Below, piece after piece: positions 19,616-28,140 of a stretch of DNA of 64,000 nt (position 1 is its first letter; each line of letters starts with the position of its first letter). The DNA is from Fen-330 sp050008465. GTDB lineage: Bacteria; Acidobacteriota; Terriglobia; Bryobacterales; Bryobacteraceae. Where the stretch lies: positions 14,260-78,259 of the forward strand of contig JBEKMO010000011.1 in NCBI GenBank assembly GCA_050008465.1. Reading direction: 5' to 3'. The notes under the pieces were generated by a model. It made no database searches, had not been told where the DNA came from, and worked only from the letters and a program-made list of their open reading frames with translations. A program made the translations under genes and the position numbers.

Positions 19616-20529
19616 CGCTCCTCAAGCCGCCCAACGGCCATCCCCATCAGTTCTGGACACCCCGTCAGATACCAGTACGTATTGTTGACGTCACCATGCC
19701 CCAAGTACGCCGATAAAACTGGCATCTTCCGGTCGATGTCATCTCCATTGCGGTACCAGCGGATAAGCGAGCTGACCGCGAATGTGTGCCGAAGATCGTG
19801 GATTCGAGGGCGACGCGCGTCTCCGCACCGATCGAAGCCGAGTTCTCGTCTCAACAGATCGAACGTCGAGCGGACTCCGGCACATCCTATTTGGCGTCCG
19901 CGGTCGGTCCGAAAAAACCGCTGTGTCGCCACGTCGGGATACAACCGGTCGCGACGCTCAGCGTATTGCTTCAGGACACAGACTGTCGATTCGTGTAGTG
20001 GTACAAGCCGGGACTTGCGTAACTTCGCCTCTCGAACGAGAAGAAGGCCGGTCTGAAGATCGACGTCACTTTTCTCGAGGGCGACGGCTTCGCCAATGCG
20101 CAGACCGGTGACTGCGAGAAGGCCGAAGATGGCGTGGTACGTCCACGGCCTCAGGCCGCTCTGGGGTAGCAGGCGCAACGCCGCTTTGAGGAGCTGGTCG
20201 ATCTCCTCATCTGAGTAGAGGCGCGGTTGTATTCGCTTTGGCTTGAACGGCAGGAGATGTTGCGCGGGGACTTCGGTACGAGGATCTATGGCGCTCCAGT
20301 GGCGTGCGAAACCTCGCACGCATGCCAGACGGGCGGCCCAGCGGGCCGGCTTCGAGGTAGTGTTTTGGGTTGCCCACTGCAGCGCAAGCGTCGATGTCAC
20401 CACGGACGCATGATTCTCTTCCATGAATGACGCAAAGCTGCCGAGCGCTCTCTCTGTATCGTTCATTTTGAAGCCGAGCGCCCTTCGGAGCTTCACATAT
20501 GCCTGCACGGCTTCTCGAATGCTGATCAC
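19597..20529 (-). CDS. RIT tyrosine recombinase, second gene
   Basis: 310 aa. Core-binding domain (VQAYVKLRRALGFKMNDTER) followed by the catalytic domain with VTGLRIGEAVAL, IHDLRHTFAV (HxxR), LGHGDVNNTYWYL (His and Tyr). The insertion RWYRNGDDIDRKMPVLSAY after HxxR is a feature of this RIT subgroup. The start overlaps the first recombinase by 4 bp and the end overlaps the third by 19 bp. Confidence 0.9.
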   Translation of the reverse strand: MISIREAVQAYVKLRRALGFKMNDTERALGSFASFMEENHASVVTSTLALQWATQNTTSKPARWAARLACVRGFARHWSAIDPRTEVPAQHLLPFKPKRIQPRLYSDEEIDQLLKAALRLLPQSGLRPWTYHAIFGLLAVTGLRIGEAVALEKSDVDLQTGLLLVREAKLRKSRLVPLHESTVCVLKQYAERRDRLYPDVATQRFFRTDRGRQIGCAGVRSTFDLLRRELGFDRCGDARRPRIHDLRHTFAVSSLIRWYRNGDDIDRKMPVLSAYLGHGDVNNTYWYLTGCPELMGMAVGRLEERWRNPR

Positions 20530-21761
20530 CGCGCACCTCCCGGCCAGGGAAGCGCAAGCGCTCGCAGAGACCGCAGATCAACCTTGGCATAAATCGCGGT
20601 CGTTTTCTGAAGTCGGTGTCGCAACAGTTCCCCAATTTCAGCGAGAGAGGCCCCTTGGTTCAGCATGTGGGTCGCGAGACTGTGCCGGAACACATGGGCG
20701 CCGTGGTGCTGGGACTCTACACCGGCCCTTGCGATCGCTTTCGCCGCAATGGCCGAGACGCTGGAGACGCGAAGGGGTCCCGCAATCGGCGCTCTGTTAG
20801 GCAGAAACACGTGGCGATCCGAGCACTGCGGCCTGCCTCGTTGAATGTACACTGCGATCGCCTGGCCGACATCTGTCGGCAGGGGGAGCTGAGTTCTATG
20901 CGCGCCCTTCCCGCCTACAGTGACGAGGCCGGAGTCCCAGTCGATGTCGTCCAGCCGAAGGTTCACAATCTCGCCCGCTCGCAGGCCGAGTCGAGCCAAG
21001 GTCAGCAAGATCGCATAGTTCCGCCGGCCGTCACGTGTGTCCTGGCGAGCCGTCCTGAGAACGGTGCGGACTTGTTCCGCCGTGAGAAATCTCGGGATGC
21101 CCGCCAGCGGCCATTGGGCAATGGCAGGGACGCAGGCTGCGAGATCCGTGCTCAGTTCGCCGCGGGAAAGCAAGTACCGAAAAAAGGAACGCAAGCCGTC
21201 GATTACGTGCTTCGTGCGAACAGTGGAAACGCGCTCCGCTTGATTCTGAACGAAACCGATCACCTCGGCAGCCTGTAGTTTCAAAAAGTCGATCTGGCCG
21301 GAACCATACCGAGATACGAGGAACTGCCGGACGGAATAGGAGTGGTCGTCAATCGTGGCATTCGCCAACCCGCGTTCCTCTTTGAGATAACGTTCGTACT
21401 GGCTGACGATCGATTCGACAAACGATGGTTTGGGGGGATCCGCAGGGAGCTGCGAACGAACGAGGGCCAACAATCGGCGCAGAGCTGGAAAGTCGTCGTG
21501 ACGCGCTGGCCGCTTCCGATGGCGGTACCGGAGGTAGCGTTCAATGGCTGCTTGATCGAGGTCCTGGATGCTCACGCCCATCTCGTGCATCCAGTCATTC
21601 AAATCGGCGACGATGCGGAGGTGGAGGCGCCCGGTGAAGCGCGCGTACCCCAGGGTCGCGAGCTGATCCAGGTAAGAGTCCAGGCATTGACTCAGCGGTC
21701 CTCCTTGGAGCCGGGCCAATGCCGTCATCCTTCCAAAGTGGGAAGTTGTCTTGGTTTCCAT
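20526..21761 (-). CDS. RIT tyrosine recombinase, first gene
   Basis: 411 aa from the ATG at 21761 (METKTTSHFG). The open frame continues upstream to 22259, but that part reads through the element end and the transposase in antisense. Largest of the three: an extra N-terminal domain (residues 1-120), then core-binding (KPSFVESIVSQYERYLKEER) and catalytic domain with LARLGLRAGEIVNL, GAHVFRHSLATHML, LLRHRLQKTTAIYAKV. Catalytic residues are intact. It would be transcribed first, from the right end of the element. Confidence 0.88.
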   Translation of the reverse strand: METKTTSHFGRMTALARLQGGPLSQCLDSYLDQLATLGYARFTGRLHLRIVADLNDWMHEMGVSIQDLDQAAIERYLRYRHRKRPARHDDFPALRRLLALVRSQLPADPPKPSFVESIVSQYERYLKEERGLANATIDDHSYSVRQFLVSRYGSGQIDFLKLQAAEVIGFVQNQAERVSTVRTKHVIDGLRSFFRYLLSRGELSTDLAACVPAIAQWPLAGIPRFLTAEQVRTVLRTARQDTRDGRRNYAILLTLARLGLRAGEIVNLRLDDIDWDSGLVTVGGKGAHRTQLPLPTDVGQAIAVYIQRGRPQCSDRHVFLPNRAPIAGPLRVSSVSAIAAKAIARAGVESQHHGAHVFRHSLATHMLNQGASLAEIGELLRHRLQKTTAIYAKVDLRSLRALALPWPGGAR

Positions 21762-21879
21762 CCTGCCAGTCTGAATCAGACTTGCTCCCGGCTCAGGGGA
21801 ACCTGAGTGGTACGTTGCTATCAACAATATGCCGAGCCCACGACACACTTCGTATGCCGTGGTACGGGCGTGGGTGCTT

Positions 21880-21916
21880 GGCACTCGGCATAGTCCGGAA
21901 CTCGGAATACTGGCAT
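21880..21916. repeat. Right terminal inverted repeat of the RIT element
   Basis: 37 bases ending CGGAATACTGGCAT, the exact reverse complement of 18488-18524. Perfect identity suggests a recent or functionally constrained insertion. Confidence 0.93.
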
Positions 21917-21936
21917 CTATTCCGATATCGGAATAG
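21917..21936. repeat. 20-bp perfect palindrome at the right RIT edge
   Basis: CTATTCCGATATCGGAATAG, fully self-complementary, directly outside the right terminal repeat and absent at the left edge. Its half CTATTCCGA resembles the GTATTCCGA in the terminal repeat. It may be a recombinase site or the scar of the strand-exchange site. Confidence 0.8.
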
Positions 21937-21941
21937 CTGCC

Positions 21942-22533
21942 ATCCGCATTCCGGCCAACGACAGCCTGGAGAGGGACATCGCGGAGTGGTTGACGCAGCC
22001 AGTGGGAAGACCGAGCCAAAAGCCGGTGGTCTGGTACAAGGGTTTTCTCTACCAGGCCGCGAGTTGGAAGACGGCGCGGCGGGTGGTAGCCAAGGTCGAG
22101 TTCCGCTTTGGAGAGCTGTTCCCTCGCGTGCGGTTCATCGTGACCAACCTGGAGACGGACAGCCGGGCGGTGGTGCGGTTCTACAACAACCGGGGGACGG
22201 CGGAACAGTGGATCAAAGAAGGCAAGCAGGCGGTGAAGATGACGCGGCTGAGCTGCCACCTGTTCCGGTCAAACGAGGTGCGGCTTTGGCGGAGCGTGAT
22301 CGCCTACAACCTGGGGAATCTGTGGCGGGGGGGGCCCTCTGGGCCCGGTGCTGCCAAACAGGATCGGCAACTGGTCGCTGACCAGTTTGCAGCAACGGTT
22401 GGTGAAGACCGGCGGCAGGCTGATCAAGCACGCCCGGTACTACTGGTTGATACTGGCCGAGAGTCACCTGACGCGGCGGCTGTTTGGGGCGATGGTGCGG
22501 CGGATTGCGGCTCTTCCCTTGCCGACCGGATAG
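21942..22533 (+). pseudogene. IS1380-family transposase, C-terminal part with frame change
   Basis: Resumes at IRIPAND and reads KPVVWYKGFLYQAASWKTARR, VRFIVTNLETDSRAVVRFYN, RGTAEQWIKEGKQAVKMTRLSCH, then RLWRSVIAYNLGNLWRG. At the 8-G run near 22327-22334 the conserved text moves +1 to LPNRIGNWSLTSLQQRLVKT, RLIKHARYYWLILAESHL and stops at 22533. Losing one G would restore the frame. A second IS1380 remnant at 50429 shows the same offset. Confidence 0.85.
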
Positions 22534-22875
22534 GGGGCGGCGGCGGGCAAGCAAACAGGCCGAAGAAAGGAGGCGGGATGGAGAGGTGTATGAAGAACCG
22601 CTTGGAATCGGGAACTCCCGTCTTTTCCGTTTCCGGGCCAGGCAGAGCTGGTTCCCTTCCTCGGCTGCTGGAGTCGCTCGGAAGGGGAAGGATGAAAAAC
22701 GCTTAGCCAACGGAGGTGGTTGGATGTACAATCGATGCCCGCCAGGATGGCAAAACGGAAATCCTGGTTAACATGCGGCGACCACTCCCCGATGGTAACA
22801 GTTGTTAACAATCGCTGGTCCCCTATAACTAAAATGAGCCGCAACGGTGAAGTCGTGCAACTATATACAATAGAG
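22534..22875. other. IS1380 3' tail and upstream region of the pilin-like genes; no gene seen
   Basis: The first ~200 bp probably belong to the IS1380 element downstream of its transposase; a similar but diverged tail follows the copy at 50429-50710. The element end is probably near 22731 (…TTGGATGTACA). From about 22740 the DNA becomes AT-richer, with repeated GTTAACA motifs near 22796-22811, possibly an operator or promoter for the TadG-like gene. Confidence 0.4.
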
Positions 22876-24258
22876 ATGCTATGTATGGGTGTTGAAGGCC
22901 AGTGTGTCCATCCCCAACCTGGGGGTTCACGGCGGGCAAGAAACCCTCGCTGCCGCCGATCTAGTCCCGGATTCGTGCTGGTTGCGTTCTCGCTCGCATT
23001 GCTCCTGATTCTTGGAGCACTGGGGCTCTCGTTCGACATCGGCAGGATGTATGTTACGCGGTCCGAGGGGCAGTCCTTCGTCGATTCGGCGGCGATCGCT
23101 GCGGCGCTCAAGCTGAACGGAACCTCCGCCGGACTGCAGGCCGCACGGGATGCCGCAGCCGCTACTGTCAAAGGCTGGCAGTTCGGAACGAGGAGCTTCC
23201 CGTTTAACAGCAGCACCGACGTGACCTTTGCGAAGGCCATTACAGACCCCGAGCCATGGCCGGCAAATCCGAGCCCCGCGGATGGCTATGCCTGTGCTCG
23301 CGTCACTACCCGCGTCAGTCTGCCGATCTTCTTGCTTCCTGTGTTGGTCGGGGCTACCAGTTCATCCATCGCCGCAAGCGGAGTCGCCAAACAGCTCCAA
23401 GTGGCTGCCCCGGGACCAGGCCATTACGGTCCCTTTTCACCTTTTGGGGCTCCCAGGATGTTGGACCCGACCGGCGAGGGCTGGAACCCCTATGACCCGT
23501 TCAACATGATCGGCGCGGAAGTACGACCGCTTACCGCCCCGATTACTTACCAGCACGGCCGCCTTTACAACATTCTCTGGCCGAATAATCAGCAGGTCGC
23601 GCAACACTCCACGCAAGACGATACCGTTTGCCCGGGAGATCAGTACTCGAGCCTGGTTTCGATCAAGACCACATCCGCGTCGAGCGACACGCTCGGGACC
23701 AGTAACCGAGGGTATCTTTACAATCCGTCCAGCCTGATAGCAGCCACGATCGTTGCGGGCATCTTGCCGGCGGGGTATCCTCCGCTTTCTACCGGCGCGG
23801 ACCTCTACACCGATTTCCTCTCCGTCTCCAACGGCGCAAAGCACAACAACATCGTCGGTGGACTGCAGGATCGATCCAATACCGACAGCGACTCAACCAG
23901 CCAGTGGTATCAGGACTATGTGAGCGGGCACCATGGCAACGGGCAGCGCATCATGCTGATGCCGGTCAACTCGGGACCGTGCGGGGGCACTACGTTCACA
24001 CCGCAGGGGAAGGGCGGTCTTCCTGCGTACAGCGGCACGAACACCTGCATTTTTCCCGTCGGGGACGGCACGAACAACACGGTGGCCTTTGGGAGTTACA
24101 AAGTGGTCGGCTGGGGTCGGTTTTTCCTACTGCCCCCAGCGGACTATTCTGTGAGCGGGAACAAGGGTGCCTGCGCCGAATACATCGGACCGGGCGAGGT
24201 GGAAGGAGGCGGGGCCGGGAACGGGACCTCCCTCTATGTGGTGAAGCTAATTCAGTGA
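22876..24258 (+). CDS. TadG-like pilus assembly / von Willebrand-type secreted protein
   Basis: About 460 aa from the ATG at 22876; in-frame starts at 22834 and 22885 are also possible and no ribosome site decides. One membrane helix (GFVLVAFSLALLLILGALGL) with the TadG-type FDIGRMYVTRSEGQSFVDSAA region, where the new pilin-like protein would be held in the inner membrane. The rest is exported and Ser/Thr/Gly-rich, without an obvious MIDAS. It begins a three-gene string with two TadE-like genes (gap 6 bp). No other Tad pilus genes are in the window. Base composition is less GC-rich than the neighbours. Confidence 0.72.
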   Translation: MLCMGVEGQCVHPQPGGSRRARNPRCRRSSPGFVLVAFSLALLLILGALGLSFDIGRMYVTRSEGQSFVDSAAIAAALKLNGTSAGLQAARDAAAATVKGWQFGTRSFPFNSSTDVTFAKAITDPEPWPANPSPADGYACARVTTRVSLPIFLLPVLVGATSSSIAASGVAKQLQVAAPGPGHYGPFSPFGAPRMLDPTGEGWNPYDPFNMIGAEVRPLTAPITYQHGRLYNILWPNNQQVAQHSTQDDTVCPGDQYSSLVSIKTTSASSDTLGTSNRGYLYNPSSLIAATIVAGILPAGYPPLSTGADLYTDFLSVSNGAKHNNIVGGLQDRSNTDSDSTSQWYQDYVSGHHGNGQRIMLMPVNSGPCGGTTFTPQGKGGLPAYSGTNTCIFPVGDGTNNTVAFGSYKVVGWGRFFLLPPADYSVSGNKGACAEYIGPGEVEGGGAGNGTSLYVVKLIQ

Positions 24259-24264
24259 GGGACC

Positions 24265-24789
24265 ATGAACTTCGCGAAGCGTAGGTTCCGGGCGCGGGGC
24301 AGTGCGATGGTGGAATTCGCCCTGGTTCTGCCTCTGCTCGTCGGGCTCTTTCTTGGAGCTGTGTTTCTTGGCCAGGACATTCACGTGTACAACCGGCTTG
24401 AAGAGTCGGTACGGGCAGGGGCGCGGTTCGCCTCCACGGCAACCTACGATGCGTACTCGGGTGCGGATCCGGCGCCGACCAAGTGCGCTGCGTGCTCGTT
24501 CACCCCGACTTCCGGACCGTTCGTTACCACGGTGAAGAATATCGTCGCTTACGGCTGCGATCCCGCGGGCGGTTCGGCAACCGGCTGCACCGACTTAACC
24601 GTAGTCGAAGGTGTCCGGCCGGCCAATATAAACGTTAGCCTCAATATTGTGAATTGGGTACCGGTTTCAATTTCGGTTTCCGTCAGCGGCGTTCAGATGG
24701 TTACGCCGAACGGAAGGATGGCGCTGAATGGAAAACCGGTGACGGTGTTCCCATTTGTAGGCGTTTTCATGGCTCCTCCGCCCAGCTAA
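24265..24789 (+). CDS. TadE-like minor pseudopilin
   Basis: 174 aa. The TadE signature is near the start: RGSAMVEFALVLPLLVGLFL, a basic leader followed by a Glu-containing hydrophobic helix. Then HVYNRLEESVRAGARFAS and a beta-rich exported domain. GAGGGA precedes the ATG. It lies 6 bp after the TadG-like gene. TadE proteins are processed by a TadV-type peptidase and help assemble Flp/Tad pili or secretion machines. Confidence 0.82.
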   Translation: MNFAKRRFRARGSAMVEFALVLPLLVGLFLGAVFLGQDIHVYNRLEESVRAGARFASTATYDAYSGADPAPTKCAACSFTPTSGPFVTTVKNIVAYGCDPAGGSATGCTDLTVVEGVRPANINVSLNIVNWVPVSISVSVSGVQMVTPNGRMALNGKPVTVFPFVGVFMAPPPS

Positions 24790-24844
24790 AACACCACCTG
24801 GGAGCTCGTGTGCGAAGGTGAGTCAGCACGCACGGGGTTTCAAT

Positions 24845-25342
24845 ATGACGAAGCTTGATACACGGTCGCGGCGCGGCGCTGTTATAGTCGAAGCAAGTTT
24901 TCTTTTGCCTCTGTTCCTGATTTTCTGGTTTGGCATTGTGGACTGGGGCATCGCCTTCTGGGTTCATCAGACGATCGTTTACCGCGCCAATCTTGCTGCA
25001 CGTTGGGGGGTCGTGAATGCGTGGGATCCGGGCTCAATCAGGAACATAGTCGTCTTCGGCAGAACGACCGGTTCCGGCCAAGGGATTTTCGGCCTAAGCG
25101 CACAGGGAAACGCCGACGGGACGGGGACCAATGTTGACGTTAGTTTGCGATGCCTGACTACGCTGAGTCCAAGCTTGCAGAGCGGCAGCACATGTCTGGA
25201 TGCTCAGTGGTCGGACTTTCGCTGGATCGAGATCGTTGTTCACAACTACACCCGGACGCATTTCACTCCGTACTTCGCCGGCTCCTACATCGGCCGGCAG
25301 GTGACCGTTACCCTCCCGGGGGAGAGTTTGGGATCGTCCTGA
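24845..25342 (+). CDS. TadE-like minor pseudopilin
   Basis: 165 aa from the ATG at 24845; a GTG at 24818 is an alternative. RRGAVIVEASFLLPLFLIFW is the TadE N-terminal motif, with IVYRANLAARWGVVNAW after it and a beta-rich exported part with one Cys pair. Third gene of the string, 55 bp after the previous one. A paralogue of the 24265 product, probably TadF-like in role. Confidence 0.8.
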   Translation: MTKLDTRSRRGAVIVEASFLLPLFLIFWFGIVDWGIAFWVHQTIVYRANLAARWGVVNAWDPGSIRNIVVFGRTTGSGQGIFGLSAQGNADGTGTNVDVSLRCLTTLSPSLQSGSTCLDAQWSDFRWIEIVVHNYTRTHFTPYFAGSYIGRQVTVTLPGESLGSS

Positions 25343-25613
25343 CTCTCGGTTTGACGCCGCGCTCCTTGCCCTTAAGTAAGTGATCCGATATAAGGTAAGA
25401 ACGGCGGGGCCTTGCGTGGACATCCCGCGGAGCATGCCGGATCGACCAACCGCTCCTCCGTCCTCTGTTTGGCGGGCAGTTCCATCGCTGTCAGGGCGGA
25501 GATAACCGCAACCAGAAGCGCCGCCGAGCACGAGGCTCACCAGGTTCACCAGGACAATCGCCGCTGACGAGTCCAGGGGGTATTCAGTCGAGTAAGTGTA
25601 GATGCGGGCGATA
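25343..25613. other. Intergenic region, nothing recognised
   Basis: About 270 bp after the TadE-like gene. No open frame with family resemblance and no RNA gene seen. Confidence 0.5.
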
Positions 25614-25657
25614 GTAGGGCGGGCGTCCACACCCCGCGTTCGGCCTCCAGGCCGAAC
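25614..25657. repeat. Double-hairpin intergenic repeat, type A copy 2
   Basis: Same design and nearly the same sequence as 7078-7120. The second hairpin TTCGGCCTCCAGGCCGAA (25639-25656) is identical; the first (GGGCGTCCACACCCCGC) has mismatches in the stem. Confidence 0.8.
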
Positions 25658-25659
25658 TA

Positions 25660-27120
25660 TACTCCAGGTCTATGAGACTTACGGCGATCAATCGAAACTG
25701 CTCGAACGGCGATCCGTGGACCTCGCGTTCGCTCTCCCTTCGGGCGCCCCGCCGGATTCGACCATCACCATCGATGAGACTTCCCGCTTCCAGGCCAGGG
25801 ACGGCTTCGGCGCCTCGCTCACCGACTCCTCGGCCTGGCTCATCGCCAACAAGCTGGATCTCGCCGCGCGCCGCGCACTCTTCCGGTCGCTCTTTGATCC
25901 TGCCTGCGGCGCGGGCATCAGCCTGCTGCGGCAGCCCATGGGGGCCAGCGATTTCTCGTCCCGCGGAAACTTTTCCTATGCGGACCAGCCCGATCCGGAC
26001 CTCACTCAGTTCTCCATCGCTCCGGATCTCGAATGCACCACACCCTCGGATTCATTCGAACGGACCGGTTCTCTGCGCTGGCGCTCTACTTTGTGAAGTT
26101 CCTTCAGGCCTACCAGCGCGAAGGGCTCCCGGTCTACGCCGTTTCCATGCACCACGAGCTGCTGTACTCGACGCCGGCTTACCCCACGGCTCGTATTGAC
26201 GCGGCCGATCAGGCCACCTTCATCGGGAAATTCCTCGGCCCGGCCCTGCAACAAGCTGGCTTCGGCGCCACCAAGATACTTGCCTACGACCACAACTGGG
26301 ATCACCCCGAATACCCGATCTCCGTGCTCGACGATCCCGATGCCGCCCGCTATGCAGTCGGCGCCGCCTTCCACTGTTACGGCGGGGACGTCGCGGCCCA
26401 ATCCACCTTCAAGGCCGCGCATCCGGACAAGGACGTCTGGTTCACCGAGTGCTCCGGTACAGTGGGATCTTCCTTTGCCGGCGACCTGGCCTGGAATGCG
26501 CGAACCCCGCTCATCGGTGCGACGTGCAACTGGGCCCGCGGCGTGATCCTGTGGAACATCGCGCTCGACCAGAACTCCGGCCCGAAAAACGGCGGCTGTA
26601 GCAACTGCCACGGAGTCGTCACCATCGACACCTCGGTCTCGCCGCCCGCCGTCACGCGCAACGTCGAGCACTACGTCCTCGGCCACCTCGCGAAGTTCGT
26701 CCGGCCCGGCGCAGTCCGCATCGGCTCGGAGCCCCCCGGCACGGGATCCATCCTGCATGTCGCTTTCCGGAATCCCGACGGCTCGGTGGTTCTGTTCGTG
26801 CTCAACAACGGTTCTCCCGCGGGCCAGTTCACGGTCATGTGGAACGGTCAGGCGTTTGCTCATTCGCTTCCGGTGGGTGCGGTAGCGACGTTTGTCTGGA
26901 ACCCGCGCCAGTGGACCCCCTCTCGCGCGTGGCGGGCACAATGACTGTCGATATCGGCCGCCGCCAGGTGATTCCTGACTACGCCGGCCTCGCGCCCTCC
27001 TTCGCCGGCCTCTGGCAACTGAGCGTCCTGGTTCCACCGGAAACCGCCTCGGGACCGGTTTCCGTAGTCATCGTGCTCAATGGCGTGCGCTCGAACCCCG
27101 CTACCATCGCGGTTCGGTGA
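25660..27120 (+). pseudogene. GH30-like glycoside hydrolase with Solibacter C-terminal domain, broken
   Basis: Three frames carry one protein. Frame 1: GDQSKLLERRSVDLAF to LECTTPSDS (to about 26060), the start of the GH30 barrel (DGFGASLTDSSAWLI; ISLLRQPMGASDFS). Frame 2 (26075-26940): YFVKFLQAYQREGLPVYAVS, YDHNWDHPEY, WFTECSG (the GH30 nucleophile Glu), ARGVILWNIALDQ. Frame 3 (26935-27120): TVDIGRRQVIPDYAGLAPSF … SVVIVLNGVRSNPATIAVR, matching the tail of the TIGR03437 domain. About 35 residues of the barrel around 26050 are missing and the acid/base NEP motif reads HHE. No signal peptide remains. Confidence 0.82.
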
Positions 27121-27138
27121 GAAACCGCTACCAAACTC

Positions 27139-27786
27139 CTACATCTCCGCAAACGCCCGCACCGGAAACGAAGCCCCGCGCACCAGCGGCGGCGGCACCG
27201 CATAGAACCGGAATCCGGTCCGCGGCAGCGCCCCCAGGTTCGCCAGGTGCTCCACGATCAGGATGCCAGCCCCCAGCAGCCGCGTGTGCGCCGGCCGCGC
27301 CAGGTCGGTAGTGTCATCGACGTTCCAGAAGTCCACGCCCGCCAGCACCGCCCCCGACCGGATCAGCAGATCGATCGCCCGCTCGGAAAGGAACGGGCCC
27401 GGCTCCCAGTAGCTCGGCCCTCCCCAGCGCCGGTCCCAGCCGGTTCGCACCAGCACCGCGCGGCCGCGCAGCTCCGATTCCGCGCACTCCAGCGAAACCG
27501 GGCCCGCCGAAGCCGCCGCGTCGATCACGATTCCCGGCAGACCCGCCATGCTCTCCAACGGCACGCGGCTCAAGTCCGCGCCATCCGGATAGCGGTGGAA
27601 AGGGCTGTCCAGATAGGTGCCCACATTGCACGCCATCTCCACCTTCCCCAGGTGGAACTCCGCTTTGCCCTCGTAACGCGCGCGCGATTCCTCATGATTG
27701 AGGACGCACCCGATCTTCGGCGCAGGCAGCCCCGGATACGCCTGCATCCCATCTTCGATCGGATGGCTCAGATCCACCAGCCCCAT
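27139..27786 (-). CDS. Cyclase-family (kynurenine-formamidase-like) hydrolase
   Basis: 215 aa from the ATG at 27786 (MGLVDLSHPIEDGMQAYPGL). Belongs to the cyclase/KynB fold: DLSHPIEDGM, LLIRTGW-like AVLVRTGWDRR, GVDFWNVDD. The usual metal signature HxGTHxDxPxH reads NVGTYLDSPFH, so two His ligands are replaced by Asn and Tyr while D and the last H remain. It may bind metal differently or have changed activity. Its start lies 36 bp from the divergent gene at 27823. Confidence 0.78.
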   Translation of the reverse strand: MGLVDLSHPIEDGMQAYPGLPAPKIGCVLNHEESRARYEGKAEFHLGKVEMACNVGTYLDSPFHRYPDGADLSRVPLESMAGLPGIVIDAAASAGPVSLECAESELRGRAVLVRTGWDRRWGGPSYWEPGPFLSERAIDLLIRSGAVLAGVDFWNVDDTTDLARPAHTRLLGAGILIVEHLANLGALPRTGFRFYAVPPPLVRGASFPVRAFAEM

Positions 27787-27822
27787 TCGTCGATTATACC
27801 CGCGTGCTGTATCCTGGAGTCG

Positions 27823-28074
27823 ATGCCGCTGAACCGCCGACAGCCCGTCTGGCACGTGCTGGCGGCGCTCCTCGTCGGCGCGCTGCTGGCGCTAGTGGTC
27901 CTCAACGCCGCCCACGGCGGCCGCGCGGACTGCCTCCTGTTCCTGCCGCTGTTCTGCTTCGCGCTTCTGCCCCCCTCCGCCGCCGCGTGGCGGGCACGCA
28001 TCCAAGAAGCGCCGATCCCCGAACTCGATCCGTTGCTGGCATCCGCGGCCTCCCGCGCCCCGCCCGCTTTCTGA
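27823..28074 (+). CDS. Small membrane protein, unknown function
   Basis: 83 aa with two hydrophobic segments (WHVLAALLVGALLALVVLNA; CLLFLPLFCFALLPP) separated by a short polar turn. A GGAG lies 8 bases before the ATG. Divergent from the cyclase gene. Not recognised beyond a small two-helix membrane protein. Confidence 0.5.
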   Translation: MPLNRRQPVWHVLAALLVGALLALVVLNAAHGGRADCLLFLPLFCFALLPPSAAAWRARIQEAPIPELDPLLASAASRAPPAF

Positions 28075-28088
28075 TAACCCCCAGTACC

Positions 28089-28115
28089 GAGCCGCGACCG
28101 CGAGGGAGCGGTCCC
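28089..28115. repeat. Dispersed GACCG/CGGTC hairpin repeat, copy 2 (intergenic)
   Basis: GAGCCGCGACCGCGAGGGAG with flanks, between two small genes. Differs from copies 1 and 4 by GCG in place of GTC in the loop, as does copy 3 at 36997. Confidence 0.75.
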
Positions 28116-28140
28116 TCCCGTCGCAGAAAGGAACGAGTTC

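Larger units (their letters stand above)
18488..21938. mobile_element. RIT element (three tyrosine recombinases) inserted in an IS1380 transposase gene
   Basis: A 3.4-kb unit bounded by perfect 37-bp inverted repeats at 18488-18524 and 21880-21916, holding three minus-strand tyrosine recombinase genes that overlap by 4 and 19 bp. This is the gene order and architecture of RIT (recombinases in trio) elements. The two halves of the host transposase join as KYA|IRIPAND, which fixes the insertion to within the GCC triplet found at both edges (18490-18492 and 21939-21941). A 20-bp palindrome lies between the right repeat and the junction. Imperfect internal copies of the terminal motif (TATGCCGAGCCC near 21830) occur. 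Confidence 0.88.

Noticed and set aside
21762..22259. N-terminal extension of the first RIT recombinase
   Set aside because: It would cross the element end and run antisense through the transposase; it does not resemble recombinase sequence.
24818..24844. Upstream GTG start for the second TadE-like gene
   Set aside because: The TadE leader begins with a basic stretch at MTKLDTRSRRG, so the ATG at 24845 fits better.
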